Assembly: GCA_020736575.1 (NCBI GenBank)
Contig: JAGPYM010000002.1
Location: 186,001 to 250,000, forward strand
Length of the DNA: 64,000 nt
Direction of reading: 5' to 3'
Source: Thelonectria olida
Taxonomy: Eukaryota; Ascomycota; Sordariomycetes; Hypocreales; Nectriaceae
Positions 23,626-34,301 of the stretch are shown here, piece by piece (positions within the stretch are counted from its first letter, which is position 1; each line of letters starts with the position of its first letter). A program made the translations under genes and the position numbers. The notes under the pieces were generated by a model. It worked only from the letters and a program-made list of their open reading frames with translations. It searched no databases and was not told the origin of the DNA.

Positions 23626-25004
23626 AAAGGAAATGGGATATGTAAAGATTTAATGGCATTATGTAGTCGAAAAAATTGATTCTCCTCAATTGGTTAAATT
23701 AAACGCTCTCTATTTTTCGTTATCAGTAAACCATATCTGTACTGGAATGCTTCAGATTGTGTCTAGAAATTACATTATATAGGCTCTCTATATACTCGGT
23801 ATTGTTGAGTCAATTTACCCAATACCTGTGTTCACTGAGCGACTGATTTTTATGTCCAACCTCAAGTCTTCTGTATAACGTTCACGCATTGTCTCTTCAT
23901 TAGGTCTTGCTTATGATCTAGCTTCGGTCGTTTCTATTTCTAAAACCCATATCAAAAATATTGCCTCGGAAATCCAAGATGCTGCAAAGTTGGACTTCAG
24001 TGAGAAGCTAGGCATCGAAAAGCTGCTTGGTGCTACCGGTAAGCTACAAGATGGCTTGTTTGAACATGGAATGGAATTCCACAAAACCCTCCCGCCGGAT
24101 GTCCCGGCTTCAAACATTGATGTTTCCCTCCATACACTTGTTTACTGCCTCATAACCTTTGCTCTTGAAACAACTTTGTCGTTGATGGTGCGGAGTAGCT
24201 AGAGTGGTTACTGTCTCAACATACCAATGATATCTATGTCGTAGAGACCATCTATTTCCTTTGCTATAGTACGTAATACAATCTGGAACTCTCAAATCTC
24301 GTGCCATATCTTCTCTTGTCCGATATCAATCGTACCATATCTCAATGGCGTGACTCGCTACCAGATGTTGTCCAATATTCACTACCCTAGACCGATAGGA
24401 TGGATAGCAAAAGCTGAATGCTGAGAGGAGATAGTTCGTATCAGAATAATATGTCATCTCCAACCCTGTCACTGCGATATCCATTCTTGGGCGGGTAGGC
24501 TAACTGCACAACCTCCACCCCCAAGTTGGATCCTCCCCAGTCTGGGGACCTCCGCCCCGTTCGATGCGTAACCGCCACCAAGATCTCGTTCTCGGGCCGT
24601 ATCCGTGCACGTCGCCTAAGCTAACCAAGTTTCTGAAGCGCATGACTGTGTTAGTTCGCCACATGACAACCCCAGCTTATGCAGTGGTTATCTCGGGACC
24701 CCTGCCGGTGCTTCTATGGACCCGGGAGTCGCCCCGGAACCGGCTCACGAACGTCTGGATCACTGCGCGAGGGCTAGCCCGAGTCAAACCTCCTCTAAAT
24801 GCGAACCGCTGTGGCTGGAAGTACGTATCGTGGGCATCACTTCGGCTATTGACTCGTCGCATACCATCGGTGGTGGTATCCGAACTTCGGCGAGCAGCGA
24901 CACTGTTCTGGCATTGAAGACATCACAAACAAGACATATATGCTTGATCTCGAGCCCCATCAAAGTATCCAACAACGGCATAGAGAACAAACTCACTCTT
25001 CAAG
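23626..25004. other. Intergenic (1.4 kb), with a coding-like stretch
   Basis: One frame stays open from about 23880 to 24202 and reads like protein (LDFSEKLGIEKLLGATGKLQ, then PPDVPASNIDV), but it has no good start and I know no family. It may be a relic or an exon. The right end carries the CGG-N8-CCG site at 24694 and a CCGG-AA-CCGG pair at 24734-24743, upstream of the oxidase gene. Confidence 0.4.
24694..24707. promoter_or_regulatory. CGG-N8-CCG palindrome upstream of FAD oxidase
   Basis: TCGG, spacer GACCCCTG, CCG. About 298 bp before the oxidase ATG. A second CCGG pair lies 27 bp further on. Confidence 0.45.
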
Positions 25005-26372
25005 ATGGCTGTTCCCACGACTGATCCAATCCTGGTCATTGGCGGGGGTGCCTTTGGCATTTCCACCGTCTTCCACCTCTTGAATGCCGGTTACTCGGAC
25101 ATCACAGTCCTCGACAAGGACGAGGAGATTCCGTCTCGCTTCTCGGCGGCCAATGATCTTAACAAGATTGTCCGGGCTGAATATGAGGATCCATTCTACA
25201 CGGACCTGACACTGGTATGTGAACAGCTGATAATCACGCTAAAAGAGCATGACTGACATCTGATTTAGAAAGCGATTGAGGCCTGGAAGACTCCTCTGTT
25301 TGCGCCCCATTTCCACCAGGTCGGGTTCCTGCATTGCGTCTCAGGCAAGGCCCCCGTAGAGGCCCTCGATACCCTGAACCGGTTTCGAGCTTCAGCTGAG
25401 CGCCACCCCAAGATTAAGAAGAAGGTCGTCCCCCTTGACGGAGCCGACACCATTCGGGACCTTGTGTGGCAGTACCAAGAGTCTTCGTTGTCAGGATGGC
25501 ACGGATACCTCAACACCCTGGATGGCTACGCACACTCGGGCAACGCCGTCAAAGGCCTTTACGACGTCGTGAGGAAGAGGGGTGTCAAGTTCATTCTTGG
25601 CAAAGACGGTGCAGTTGCTGAGATTGTCTATGAGAAGACGGCACAGGGGAAAAAGACCAAGGGCGTCAAGACAGCCTCAGGTCACTTCTTGCCCGCTGGC
25701 CTGATTATTGTCGCTGCTGGCGCGGCCGCAAGCAGGCTGATTCCCGAAATTGGCAGTCAGCTTGTAGCCAAGTCGTGGTCTGTCGCCCACGTCCATCTCA
25801 CCGACGATGAGACGTCTGCTCTGCGCGGCATCCCCGTCACCTATGCTCGCGATCTCGGTTTCTTCTTCGAGCCCGACCCGAAGACCAACCTTCTGAAGCT
25901 GTGCCCCATGGGCGGTGGCTACATCAACACCGATCCCAAGACTGGCGTCTCGCACGCTCCTGGGACTATTGAGGAGAGTGCTTTCTTGCCCAAAGCTGAC
26001 GAAGCTCAACTTCGAAAACTGCTCTCTCAGACCCTGCCGCATCTTGCAGATCGACCTCTGGTGAAGAAGTCGCTCTGCTGGTTTGCCGACACCAAGGACT
26101 CAGACTTCATCGTCGACTACGTCCCCGGCACTGACTCGTCGGTGGTGATGCTGTCTGGAGACTCTGGCCATGGCTTCAAGATGTTCCCCATCGTCGGTGA
26201 TTGGGTCAAGAACCTTCTCACGGCGACGGATGGAAAGCAGCCAGTTGCTAGATGGCGATGGAAGACCCCAGCTAAGGCTGATGAAGGGAATTGGGGCGCA
26301 GGAGTGAGCTGGCGCCTGGGTGCTTCGCTTGAGCTTGCTGACATTAAGCCTACACGGGATTCAAAGCTATAG
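25005..26372 (+). CDS. FAD-dependent amine/amino-acid oxidase (sarcosine/fructosyl-amino-acid oxidase type), peroxisomal
   Basis: DAO-superfamily flavoenzyme, about 437 residues, expected to oxidise a secondary amine or amino acid with H2O2 release. Exons 25005-25214 and 25269-26372 with a 54 nt intron (GTATGT..ATTTAG). The FAD-binding motif is VIGGGAFGISTVFHLLNAGY at residues 10-30, followed by VLDKD. SLCWFADTKDSDFIVD holds a Cys (about residue 340) where this family attaches FAD covalently. GDSGHGFKMFPIVGDWV is the C-terminal FAD signature. The protein ends SKL, a type-1 peroxisomal signal, which fits an H2O2-forming oxidase. Within the block it could act on an N-methyl, pipecolate-like or D-proline-type substrate. 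The exact substrate is open. Confidence 0.88.
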
Positions 26373-26741
26373 ATAGTGTTTTTTTGCTTTAATTAGAAGA
26401 AGACTATAATACAAAACAATATGATTATTCCTCACGAACTACTCATTGGTCCATGCTTGAATGACGGTGCCAGATCTTGTTCTCAACGCGAGGTGACTTA
26501 CACCTCTGGGCCTTGGGGCTGATGGTGCATCACTCACTGCCCGTGTAGCGGAGTGGAATCCCTTGAAGTGCCGGATCCATGCTACACAACAATCGCACCA
26601 CGATACACATATGGAACGAGTCATATGTAGCAGGCAAAGCGTTCCTTCTGATAAGACCATCATCTTCGATAGCAGCTATCAGCCACTAACCCTCGGTATC
26701 TCAAAGACCTGAATCATGCCAAATTGTCATGGGTAGTGCAT

Positions 26742-26755
26742 CGGGAGGGCCTCCG
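26742..26755. promoter_or_regulatory. CGG-N8-CCG palindrome 1, DHDPS-like promoter
   Basis: Reads CGGGAGGGCCTCCG, then AG. It is nearly identical to the site before P5CR at 18777. About 311 bp before the ATG at 27066. Confidence 0.55.
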
Positions 26756-26817
26756 AGGTCAGAGGCGATGCCATTGGAAAGCTCCAGGGCATGTCCACCT
26801 GTGTGGAGTCGAAGCAT

Positions 26818-26831
26818 CGGAAGGCCTCCCG
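26818..26831. promoter_or_regulatory. CGG-N8-CCG palindrome 2, DHDPS-like promoter
   Basis: Reads CGGAAGGCCTCCCG with ATCGG..CCGAT flanks. It resembles the reverse complement of palindrome 1. About 235 bp before the ATG. Confidence 0.55.
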
Positions 26832-27065
26832 ATATTCACACTGGCGGTCCAACCCCGGGCATTCCACAGCTGATTATGGTCTGAAGGGGAGGCAAATGGT
26901 GATACAATGTTGAATATTGGCTTCACTGAATCGACAGACTCTGCGTTGATAAGAAGGTGGTGGTTGAGATGAGTCCCATCGAATGCTTCACCTCGGTGAA
27001 TTTGGTGCTCCCTTTTGGCTTCACGACCCCAATCGACGCTATTAGAATACTCACCGAATCATCCA

Positions 27066-28061
27066 ATGAGTTCAAGCCTTCCTTACTCATCAAAACAGCC
27101 ACACATTCCATCTCCCGGGGTGTGGTGTCCCGTCGTCACCTTCTTCAACCATGGAAACGACCAATTGGACCTCTCGTCGCAGGCCAAGTACTTTGCCTAT
27201 CTCGCGGGGTCCGGACTGACAGGGATCGTGGCCTTGGGGACTGACTCGGAGGCGTTTCTTCTCACGAGAGAAGAACGCTTCGTTATCATCGCCACCGCCC
27301 GCAAGGCCGTTGGCTCCTCGTTCCCCGTCATGGCGGGAGTCGGGTGCCATTCGACCAAGCAGACGATCCAGCTTGCTGAAGACGCAGCCAAGGCTGGTGC
27401 CGACTACGTGCTGGTTCTGCCGCCGGCGTATTTTGGCAAAGCCACGAACATGAATGTTGTGAAGCGCTTCTATATCGAAGTTGGTGCAAAATCACCTCTC
27501 CCCGTGGTGATATACAATTGTCCCGGGGTGTGCAACGGCGTTGACATGGATTCAGAAACAATTACAGAAATAGTCCGGGAGAGCGCAGTGTCGCATCCCA
27601 GCGGCAGATGCAATATTGTGGGAGTATACCTCGCTTGCGACTCTGTCGGGAAGATGACTCGGCTGTCAGCCACGTTTGGGCGTGAGCAATTGTCAATATT
27701 TGGCGGCCAAAGCGATTTCCTCCTCGCCGGCTTGGCTGCTGGCAGCTCCGGCGCGATTGCTTCCCTAGCAAATGTATTCCCGTCGTTGACGGCAAAGATG
27801 TACAAGCTCTACAAAGAAGGGTGGATTGAAGAAGCGACGAAGCTGCAGAAGATAGCGGCTCTAGCCGAAAGCCCTTGCAAGAGCGGCATTGCTGCGACCA
27901 AATACGCCGTTGCTTGTTACGCAGCCAAGGCGGCGGGGATCGACAAGGCAGAGCAGAAGCTGGCGCCTCGACATCCGTACGAGCCGGTCGACGAGGCCGT
28001 GAAGAAGAAGATCTGGAAGCAAATGGAGCAGGCGGCCAAGACGTCACAGAACCTGCATTAA
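27066..28061 (+). CDS. DHDPS / 4-hydroxy-2-oxoglutarate-aldolase family protein, catalytic Lys replaced
   Basis: Class-I aldolase family (dihydrodipicolinate synthase, HOGA aldolase, N-acetylneuraminate lyase), single exon, about 331 residues. The first ATG in frame is 27066. TIM-barrel marks: GVWCPVVTFF, the GTTGE-type loop as GTDSEAFLLTREER (residues 58-71), MAGVGCHSTKQTIQLA, and VVIYNCPG with the catalytic Tyr at residue 150. The Schiff-base motif, normally NIVGVK in this family, reads NIVGVY: Tyr188 (codon 27627-27629). The stretch before it is 8-10 residues longer than usual. In a hydroxyproline route this family splits 4-hydroxy-2-oxoglutarate into glyoxylate and pyruvate, or deaminates a pyrroline carboxylate. 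Without the Lys, normal chemistry is doubtful. Confidence 0.85.
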   Translation: MSSSLPYSSKQPHIPSPGVWCPVVTFFNHGNDQLDLSSQAKYFAYLAGSGLTGIVALGTDSEAFLLTREERFVIIATARKAVGSSFPVMAGVGCHSTKQTIQLAEDAAKAGADYVLVLPPAYFGKATNMNVVKRFYIEVGAKSPLPVVIYNCPGVCNGVDMDSETITEIVRESAVSHPSGRCNIVGVYLACDSVGKMTRLSATFGREQLSIFGGQSDFLLAGLAAGSSGAIASLANVFPSLTAKMYKLYKEGWIEEATKLQKIAALAESPCKSGIAATKYAVACYAAKAAGIDKAEQKLAPRHPYEPVDEAVKKKIWKQMEQAAKTSQNLH

Positions 28062-28688
28062 GCCGGTTGATGGCGATGTAACTATTCTAATTAAAGAGAG
28101 AGAAGGTGGCTTGTTTCGGACAAAATAGCCGCCAACAACGTGTCTCTGGCATCAGAATAAACAAAAGAAACCTCACTTTGCTTCGGCATTCGGTCGTTTC
28201 AGCCGAAACTCGCATGCAAAGAGTGAAGATGCAATTGCCGGCCGTGTTCAGTGGCAGTGGGCCGCCGTTCAGGCCTCAGCCCCCAAGACTGCTTCATCAG
28301 GGAACTCTTGGACAGACTGTGCATATGCATCGTGCAGACGTCACGATGGATGGTATCCAGTCACATCCACGAGGCTAGGCATGGCCGATAAGAACCACAC
28401 CGAACTCCCTCCGATGACCTCCATGCGGCATAGCAGAGGAATCATTAGTTGCCCCCGAGTCCGATAGAGAACAGAACCTACTGAAGCCCTTGTTACCCCG
28501 CATCTCGCTAGTGCCCATTGGTGCCAAATGCCACTCGCGTGAGATAATGGGCTCCTCCGGACGTGGCATGTCCTGACCTCCCCTGACACGCAGCATCATC
28601 ATCAAATCCGCCCGTTGCGCACCTGCTGTTCTCTGCTGCAGCAATCGCCCCGAAAACCACACGTCTCGGCGTATCCAAGGCCTGCGAC
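28062..28688. other. Intergenic upstream of the cluster regulator (627 bp)
   Basis: Holds two CGG-N9-CCG inverted repeats (28117-28131, and TTCGG..CCGAA at 28191-28205), one base wider than the sites in the rest of the block. No gene seen. Confidence 0.45.
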
Positions 28689-31317
28689 ATGTCGTCCGAG
28701 TCGTCGCGCCCCCGGAGGATGTCTGCGGCCACAGACTCGGCAAAGGGGCGAGGAGGCCGGGTATCAAAGCGATCCGGCAACGCGTACGTGACCCCTCGAC
28801 GGTGTTTTAACCTTTATCATAGTATCGTCACTGACTTTCAAGGCGTGCAGATGCACAAGATGTCGCAAGCAAAAGATCAAGTGCTCTGGCTCTCAGCCCT
28901 GTGAGGCGTGCAAAAAGCGAAAGCTGTCTTGCGAGTTTGATGAGCGAGACCAGAAAATTCTAGTAACGCGCGGGTATGTGGTCATCGAAGTCTGGAAAAA
29001 CTCTTTTTCTTCCGGGAACCCAACTAATAGTGGAGCTCAGGTATATCCTCGATCTTCAGGAACAGCTTGCTAGTCTGAGACGACGTGAGGGCGCCGACTA
29101 TGTCACGCCTGGCTCCCTCGATACCAGCCATGATGCTCTCAGAGCCGAGGGTGAGTAGTGGAGGGATTCAACCAGCATCGTACTCGTCGACTCACTTCTC
29201 GCAGCCGAGGCTGATACTTCGTCCTTTGTTGATGAGGAAACCGTTCGGTCCATTCCTTTATCTTCCAACAATGATAACCCTGAACCCGAGGATCAGATCG
29301 TTGTGAGCCGGGCAAAGCTGGATCCAGTTGCATCCGCTCTCACGAATCCGTTATCATCAGGCCCTTCCAAGTTCATAACGTCTGCTGAGGGAAGATCCTG
29401 TAAGTCACCCCCCACATCGACATGACCAAATATCAAGTCTAACCTCAACACGCATAGACTATCTCGGCACCTCCTCAAACTGGTCCTTCAGTCGGCGTGT
29501 TCTCAGTCTTGCCCATGAGCACGTCTACAACAGTCCTGTATCCACCACGAACTTCCTCTTTGATGGGTCGGCCTATGACCTGGGGTGGGATGGCTCTAGG
29601 ACCATGCCTGGGCCTGAAGCCCCTCCTCTTCCCAGCTTGGACCATGCCATTTACCTGATCAATACTGTCAAGTTCCATTGCAGTCAAGTCTTTCATCTTT
29701 TCGACGAAGAATCCTTTACCAAGTACATGTACGACTTCTACTCGGATCCTTCGACGCAGATGACCACGGGCAGCCTCCAGTACATCCATCTCTTAGTCAT
29801 TCTCGCCTTTGGCAAAGCCTTGGTGGGTAACAACTACCAAGGGAAAAGACCTCCTGGGGCGGAATACTTTGTCAAAGCCCTTCAGCTTCTTCCCAGCATA
29901 CACGTCCTCTTCGGTACGCCAATTCTTGCAACAGAAGTCCTCTGCTGCATAGCCTTATACTTTCAATGCCTGGACTTCCGACACTCTGCTCACAATTTTG
30001 TAAGTCCATCATCACTTTCCCGTGACTTGGCTAATATCGGGTGAAGATTGGTCAAGCCATCGGCATGGCTCTCGGCCAAGGCATGCACACCGACATGCCG
30101 CAACACGACCTCGGAGAACAACTTGTCGAACGAAGTCGAAAGGCGTGGTGGACAGCTTACGTTCTTGACCGAGAAATGACATCTCTCATGGGCCTGCCAC
30201 AGTCACTCCACGATGATGATGTGCACCCACAACTTCCACACTTTTCCGGGTCTGCTCATCGCGTCGCCGCTCTCAACATGCAGATCCGGTTCGCCCGTAC
30301 GATAGCAGCGATTAACAGAGGTACTGAATATTCAAGCGAGCCCCAGCCAACGTTGATTAACATTTATAGGTGTTTACGGAGCCGACGGTCGACTGAATAA
30401 ACGATTTCTGCTCAGTACTAAAGAGGTTCTGGCAAGCGTGGCGGGCTTGGCTGATGAGCTTCACTCAACATTCCCCATGCAAACAGACAAGGCCATCAAC
30501 GGTATCTCAAGGACATCAGGCTACTTACATCTTCTCTATCACCAGGTTGGTTAACAAGGGCTCTTCGAGTATGACATCATTACTAACCGCGACATGCTAG
30601 TGTATTGTTCTTGCAACGCGGCCATTGCTATTTTGCTTCTTTAAAATCCGATTTGAATCACCAGGGACATTTGTCGATGTACTGAATTCGTCTCAAACCG
30701 TCTGGAACTTGATCAAAATGTGCATCGATTCCTCGTTGCAAATGATCAACATCCTTGGCTCACTGCAAGGCCAAGGCCTCTTGGGTAAGCTGCTTCGATG
30801 TGACCATCACTTTCAAACGGCTAACATCTTTTTAGAAAAGTTTTTGCCTTTCGATCTCGAGCCTCTCTTCATCTCCAGTCTAAATCTCCTCGTCGGGCCA
30901 GTTCTTGACCCGAGATTCTTGGACAGCGAATGTCCGTGGCGCCAAACATCATATCTCATCTTCAACGAGATGGTGGCCAGCGGAAATCTCGTCGCCGAGT
31001 TCCGCCTTGCCGAACTACAACAACTAGATGACATGACCCGACGCCTACCACTCGATACTCGACAGGTCCCAGCGAGTAACATTGACCCGGAGCTCGTGGA
31101 CAGTTCCATGGCTGAAGCAGCGCCAGGAAGCACCGATTTGCCACCTATCGGTGAGGCGGTCAGTCAGGATGAGACGTTGACAACGCTTGTTCCTGGTATG
31201 GATGATTATACGGACATCTGGCTGACTACTGCCCAAATAATTGATATGGCCAATTCGATAGCCAATAGTGACACAGAGTGGGTGTCACATACCATGTCTG
31301 AACATGACATATGGTAG
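28689..31317 (+). CDS. Zn2Cys6 transcription factor with fungal_trans domain (candidate cluster regulator)
   Basis: Nuclear regulator of about 726 residues in nine exons: 28689-28783, 28851-28973, 29041-29150, 29205-29399, 29458-29999, 30047-30320, 30370-30545, 30601-30784, 30836-31317. All eight introns are 47-67 nt and keep the frame. The zinc cluster lies just after intron 1: CTRCRKQKIKCSG, then CEACKKRKLSC (residues about 33-60). A linker coiled coil YILDLQEQLASLRR follows. The fungal_trans domain starts near YYLGTSSNWSFSRRVL, with HLFDEESF, GQAIGMALGQGMH, RKAWWTAYVLDREMTSLMG and LPFDLEPLF. It borders the catabolic block and is the obvious candidate to bind the shared palindromes (inference). 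Confidence 0.9.
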
Positions 31318-31453
31318 ACTTTCACTGTTCTGCTCACAGAAACACCTTAGGCAGTTTGAAGATATCTGTGTGGACCGTGAATGTAATAAAAGCGTTTAGC
31401 AGAGGGTACTATTTCTTGAAACTGCCATGATACAAATATCTGTTCTTCTTTGT

Positions 31454-32473
31454 CTATGGAATGTTCAATGGTCCCCAAAATGTGCCAAGGAGCGGGCTGA
31501 CTCCAAACTGTGACCCAGTTGCGACATTCATTCCCAACAGAGCCTCTTGTGGACCCTCGAAATGAGATTCGCCATCGTTTACTACTTCTTCGTCCGCTCG
31601 GTCTTTGTTTGTCTCTAGTGACCCATATGCCGAGTCGTTGGGAATATAGTCGACGTCGGGCTTTGGCCGGGTGTCCAGTCTCTCCGCGACCGTCATTCTT
31701 CCCGTTGGCGTGACGCCGCTATCCATACCCTGGGGTTCAGGCATGTTTGGCATCATAATAGGAAGGCCGCTTGCAAATGTCGAAGTGATGGTGAGCCTCA
31801 TGCCACACTTCTCGAGCCACTTACTGAATAGATGTAGCTGATCCAGATCTGGCCCGGGGAAAACAAGATGTTCTAAAAAAGAGTAACGAAAAATTAGAGA
31901 ATCTCGGTAGGTAGGAAAAAGACAAGCCTTACTATCTTGGGGGAGTGGACTTGGAATCATGCGGACCAATTCCAATGCCTGCGCCATATCCCACCACTTT
32001 TGGCGAACTTCGTCGGCAGACATTTTTCTCCCGGTCCTGCTCTTTCTCCGAAATACTTTATCCCAATCGTCATAAGCCTCGGAGCTCTCTATCCTGGGCA
32101 CTTCGATCTTCCCTGTGCCCCTCGGCTTATGTGTGCGCTCGATATGCTCACTGGACGGAGGGTTGGTTGCGTCAGTACTTCCTCAGTCCAATTACGGCAA
32201 GTGGAGAATGCAGACTTACTTGAGTTCCTTGAAGTTCTTGAATCCAAAACCTTGGCAGGGTGCCACCTTGCAAATGTACTTTTCTGAGTGTAACTTGTAG
32301 ACCGGGCACGCCAAATGGTCTAGCTTCTCCTTTGGATACCCGCGTTCCAGCTGAAATAGCGTGAAGAGGGGGTCCAGCTCCGGCGTAGGACTTTCGGTTA
32401 GATCCTCTCCATCCCAGGACTGCTCTTCCTCTCCATTCCCCCGGTCATTGGGTTGTCGTTGACGTTTCAACAT
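31454..32473 (-). CDS. C2H2-type zinc-finger protein
   Basis: About 296 residues, three exons: 32473-32220, 32150-31933 and 31872-31454 (introns 69 and 60 nt). The finger is LACPVYKLHSEKY, then C-x4-C-x-GFGFKNFKEL, completed across intron 1 by NEHIERTHKPR. This belongs to a fungal family whose fingers begin with (F/L)ACP-(F/V)YK and end in EH..R.H. The region beyond is acidic and Ser/Pro-rich, with EAYDDWDKVFRR as the conserved segment after the finger. The start is the only ATG; the open frame further upstream lacks one. Function unknown, presumably nuclear. Confidence 0.75.
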
Positions 32474-33588
32474 TGTGCATTGCCAGACTTGACCTCTTCC
32501 CAGAACAGCCAAACCCTCAACCAGATATCTCGCCCCAAACTTTCCCCCAATACCTCAAAGTGGTCGCAATATGATTTATATGGTTGGATGAGTTGCTTCT
32601 CATCGGTGAGCCAGCTGAGATCAGACGATCGTAGAGTTGTTGCTCCTCGAGATAACTCGCCAGCATTGGGCGTCTATTGCAGACAGTGTCGGATGCAAGA
32701 GAAGGCTGAGAGGACAAGCCTGTATCGTCGGACGACTCTGAGAGTGCTCTATATCCCCGAACATGATTAGCATATCGTCGGATGCAGGTGAAATGGGAAT
32801 GGAGAAGATACCCGGTCGCGGTCATTACCAGGTTGGAGAACAAACAAACGACTATTGGACATATGGCGAGTTCATAGCTGGATGGCTTGATGATTGTGTA
32901 GGAGGAAATTTGAACAGGGCCGATCATGCTGACTGCGGTTGTATATATAAGATACGTACTTGGGCGCATCTGCGCTGACCTTGAATGGGACATCATCGCA
33001 ACAGCGTCGACGTCGAAAGCCGACGGGACCAATCACTTCCGAGCGCGTAGGTAAGATCCACTAATTTGAAGATGCAGCGAACCCAACGACAGCGCAATTC
33101 AAACAATGACCTTGGGCAAGTCGAGACCCCAGGTTAAGAGGTGCTCGCGTCCTATAGCCCTCGTACCCCCCTCAAACCGAAGAATCTGAAGAAGACGTAC
33201 CTAGGTAGGTATATAGGGAAAAGCAACATACCCAAGATTCAGCTCTATCACCAACTTTCCGTACCTTGGCTTGGATGAGGGTAAAGTGATAATATTTAGC
33301 ATCTTATCGCACATCACGAGATCACATCTCACTCCCACCGTGCATGATCATTGCTGAAGATCGTCGGCGGCGCGTGTGAGTCCCTGTTGATCGCGGTTGC
33401 GACGAGCAATGACGGCGGTGCCAGCCAAACGTTGTCGCAAGTGTGATGAGGCCCAGGGGGCGAAGCAGTTTACGAACTACCACTACTCCCCAGCATTCCC
33501 ACCACCCCGTGCATCTGAATCTCCGGTTGCCTTTTCTTGCCTTTTTTGCACGTACCCGGCCCCCCAGTCTTTCATGCCAGCTCCCACC
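32474..33588. other. Intergenic (1.1 kb)
   Basis: Divergent space between the C2H2 gene (-) and the two-TM protein (+). A 171-codon reverse frame at 32517-33032 looks like chance. Contains a TACCTAGGTAGGTA motif at 33198-33211. Confidence 0.4.
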
Positions 33589-34301
33589 ATGAGCCAAACA
33601 GAGCCCAGTCTACAACTGGTACCACGTTCTCACCAACAACTACTTCAACAACAAGCTTCCAGTGTTCGAATCCGTTTGGTCGTTCCTGGTCCCGCCAATA
33701 CTTTCTGGTTGTTTTTCATCCCCGGCTCAGCAACGGAAACTGGTGAGCATGTTATGATGCGGATCCTCGAATTTCTCGACTCTACCGAGTACCGCAAAGG
33801 TCCTGCAAGGTCTCGAGGGCTTATCTTCCGCCTCTTTGTGGAGGAGGCAATCCACATGGCGGATCTTTCAAGGGTATGTACACACCAGAACCTACCTCTG
33901 GTTTTCCGTCACTAATCAGCACGCAACAGCTGCCCTCGTCACTGTCCGATATCGAAGCCAACGCCAATGCGACCGAAGTCATCGTGACAAATCATATACT
34001 CTCGGAAGAGTTGACATCTGTGTTCCGCCGCCCGGCCCTCATGCGAGATTTGACCCCGTTTGTCCAATTCGCCCCAGACGTCGTGGTTGGTTCACGTAGC
34101 AAGAAGGCGATCCTGCTGAACCAGCGAACGAGCAATATCTCGATCGCAGTTGCTTTTGCCATCAGCGTTCTGATCTGGTTGTTAGTGGCGTTTGTCGTCG
34201 GGCTTGTTCGGACGGATGTCGAGACTGGCTGCGCAGTTGCTGGAGTTGGGATTGGGGTAATGACATTGATCGCAGCGTTGACTGCTTGGGCCCGAAAGTA
34301 G
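33589..34301 (+). CDS. Hypothetical protein with two C-terminal membrane segments
   Basis: About 218 residues; exons 33589-33873 and 33930-34301, with a 56 nt intron (GTATGT..CAACAG). The N-terminal part is Gln-rich, then VRIRLVVPGPANTFWLFFIP and a mixed region ending HMADLSRLPSSLSDIE. The C-terminus has two hydrophobic stretches (ISIAVAFAISVLIWLLVAFV, and CAVAGVGIGVMTLIAALTA) and ends in ARK. I recognise no family. The start ATG at 33589 has a good CCACCATG context; 33574 or 33409 are possible. Confidence 0.6.

Larger units (their letters stand above)
26373..27065. promoter_or_regulatory. Upstream region of DHDPS-like gene with two palindromes
   Basis: 693 bp between the oxidase and the DHDPS-like gene. 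Contains two CGG-N8-CCG sites 62 bp apart (26742 and 26818). No gene seen. Confidence 0.55.

Noticed and set aside
32517..33032. 171-codon reverse-strand frame upstream of the C2H2 gene
   Set aside because: Low-complexity composition, no domain, and it overlaps the expected promoter of the C2H2 gene.
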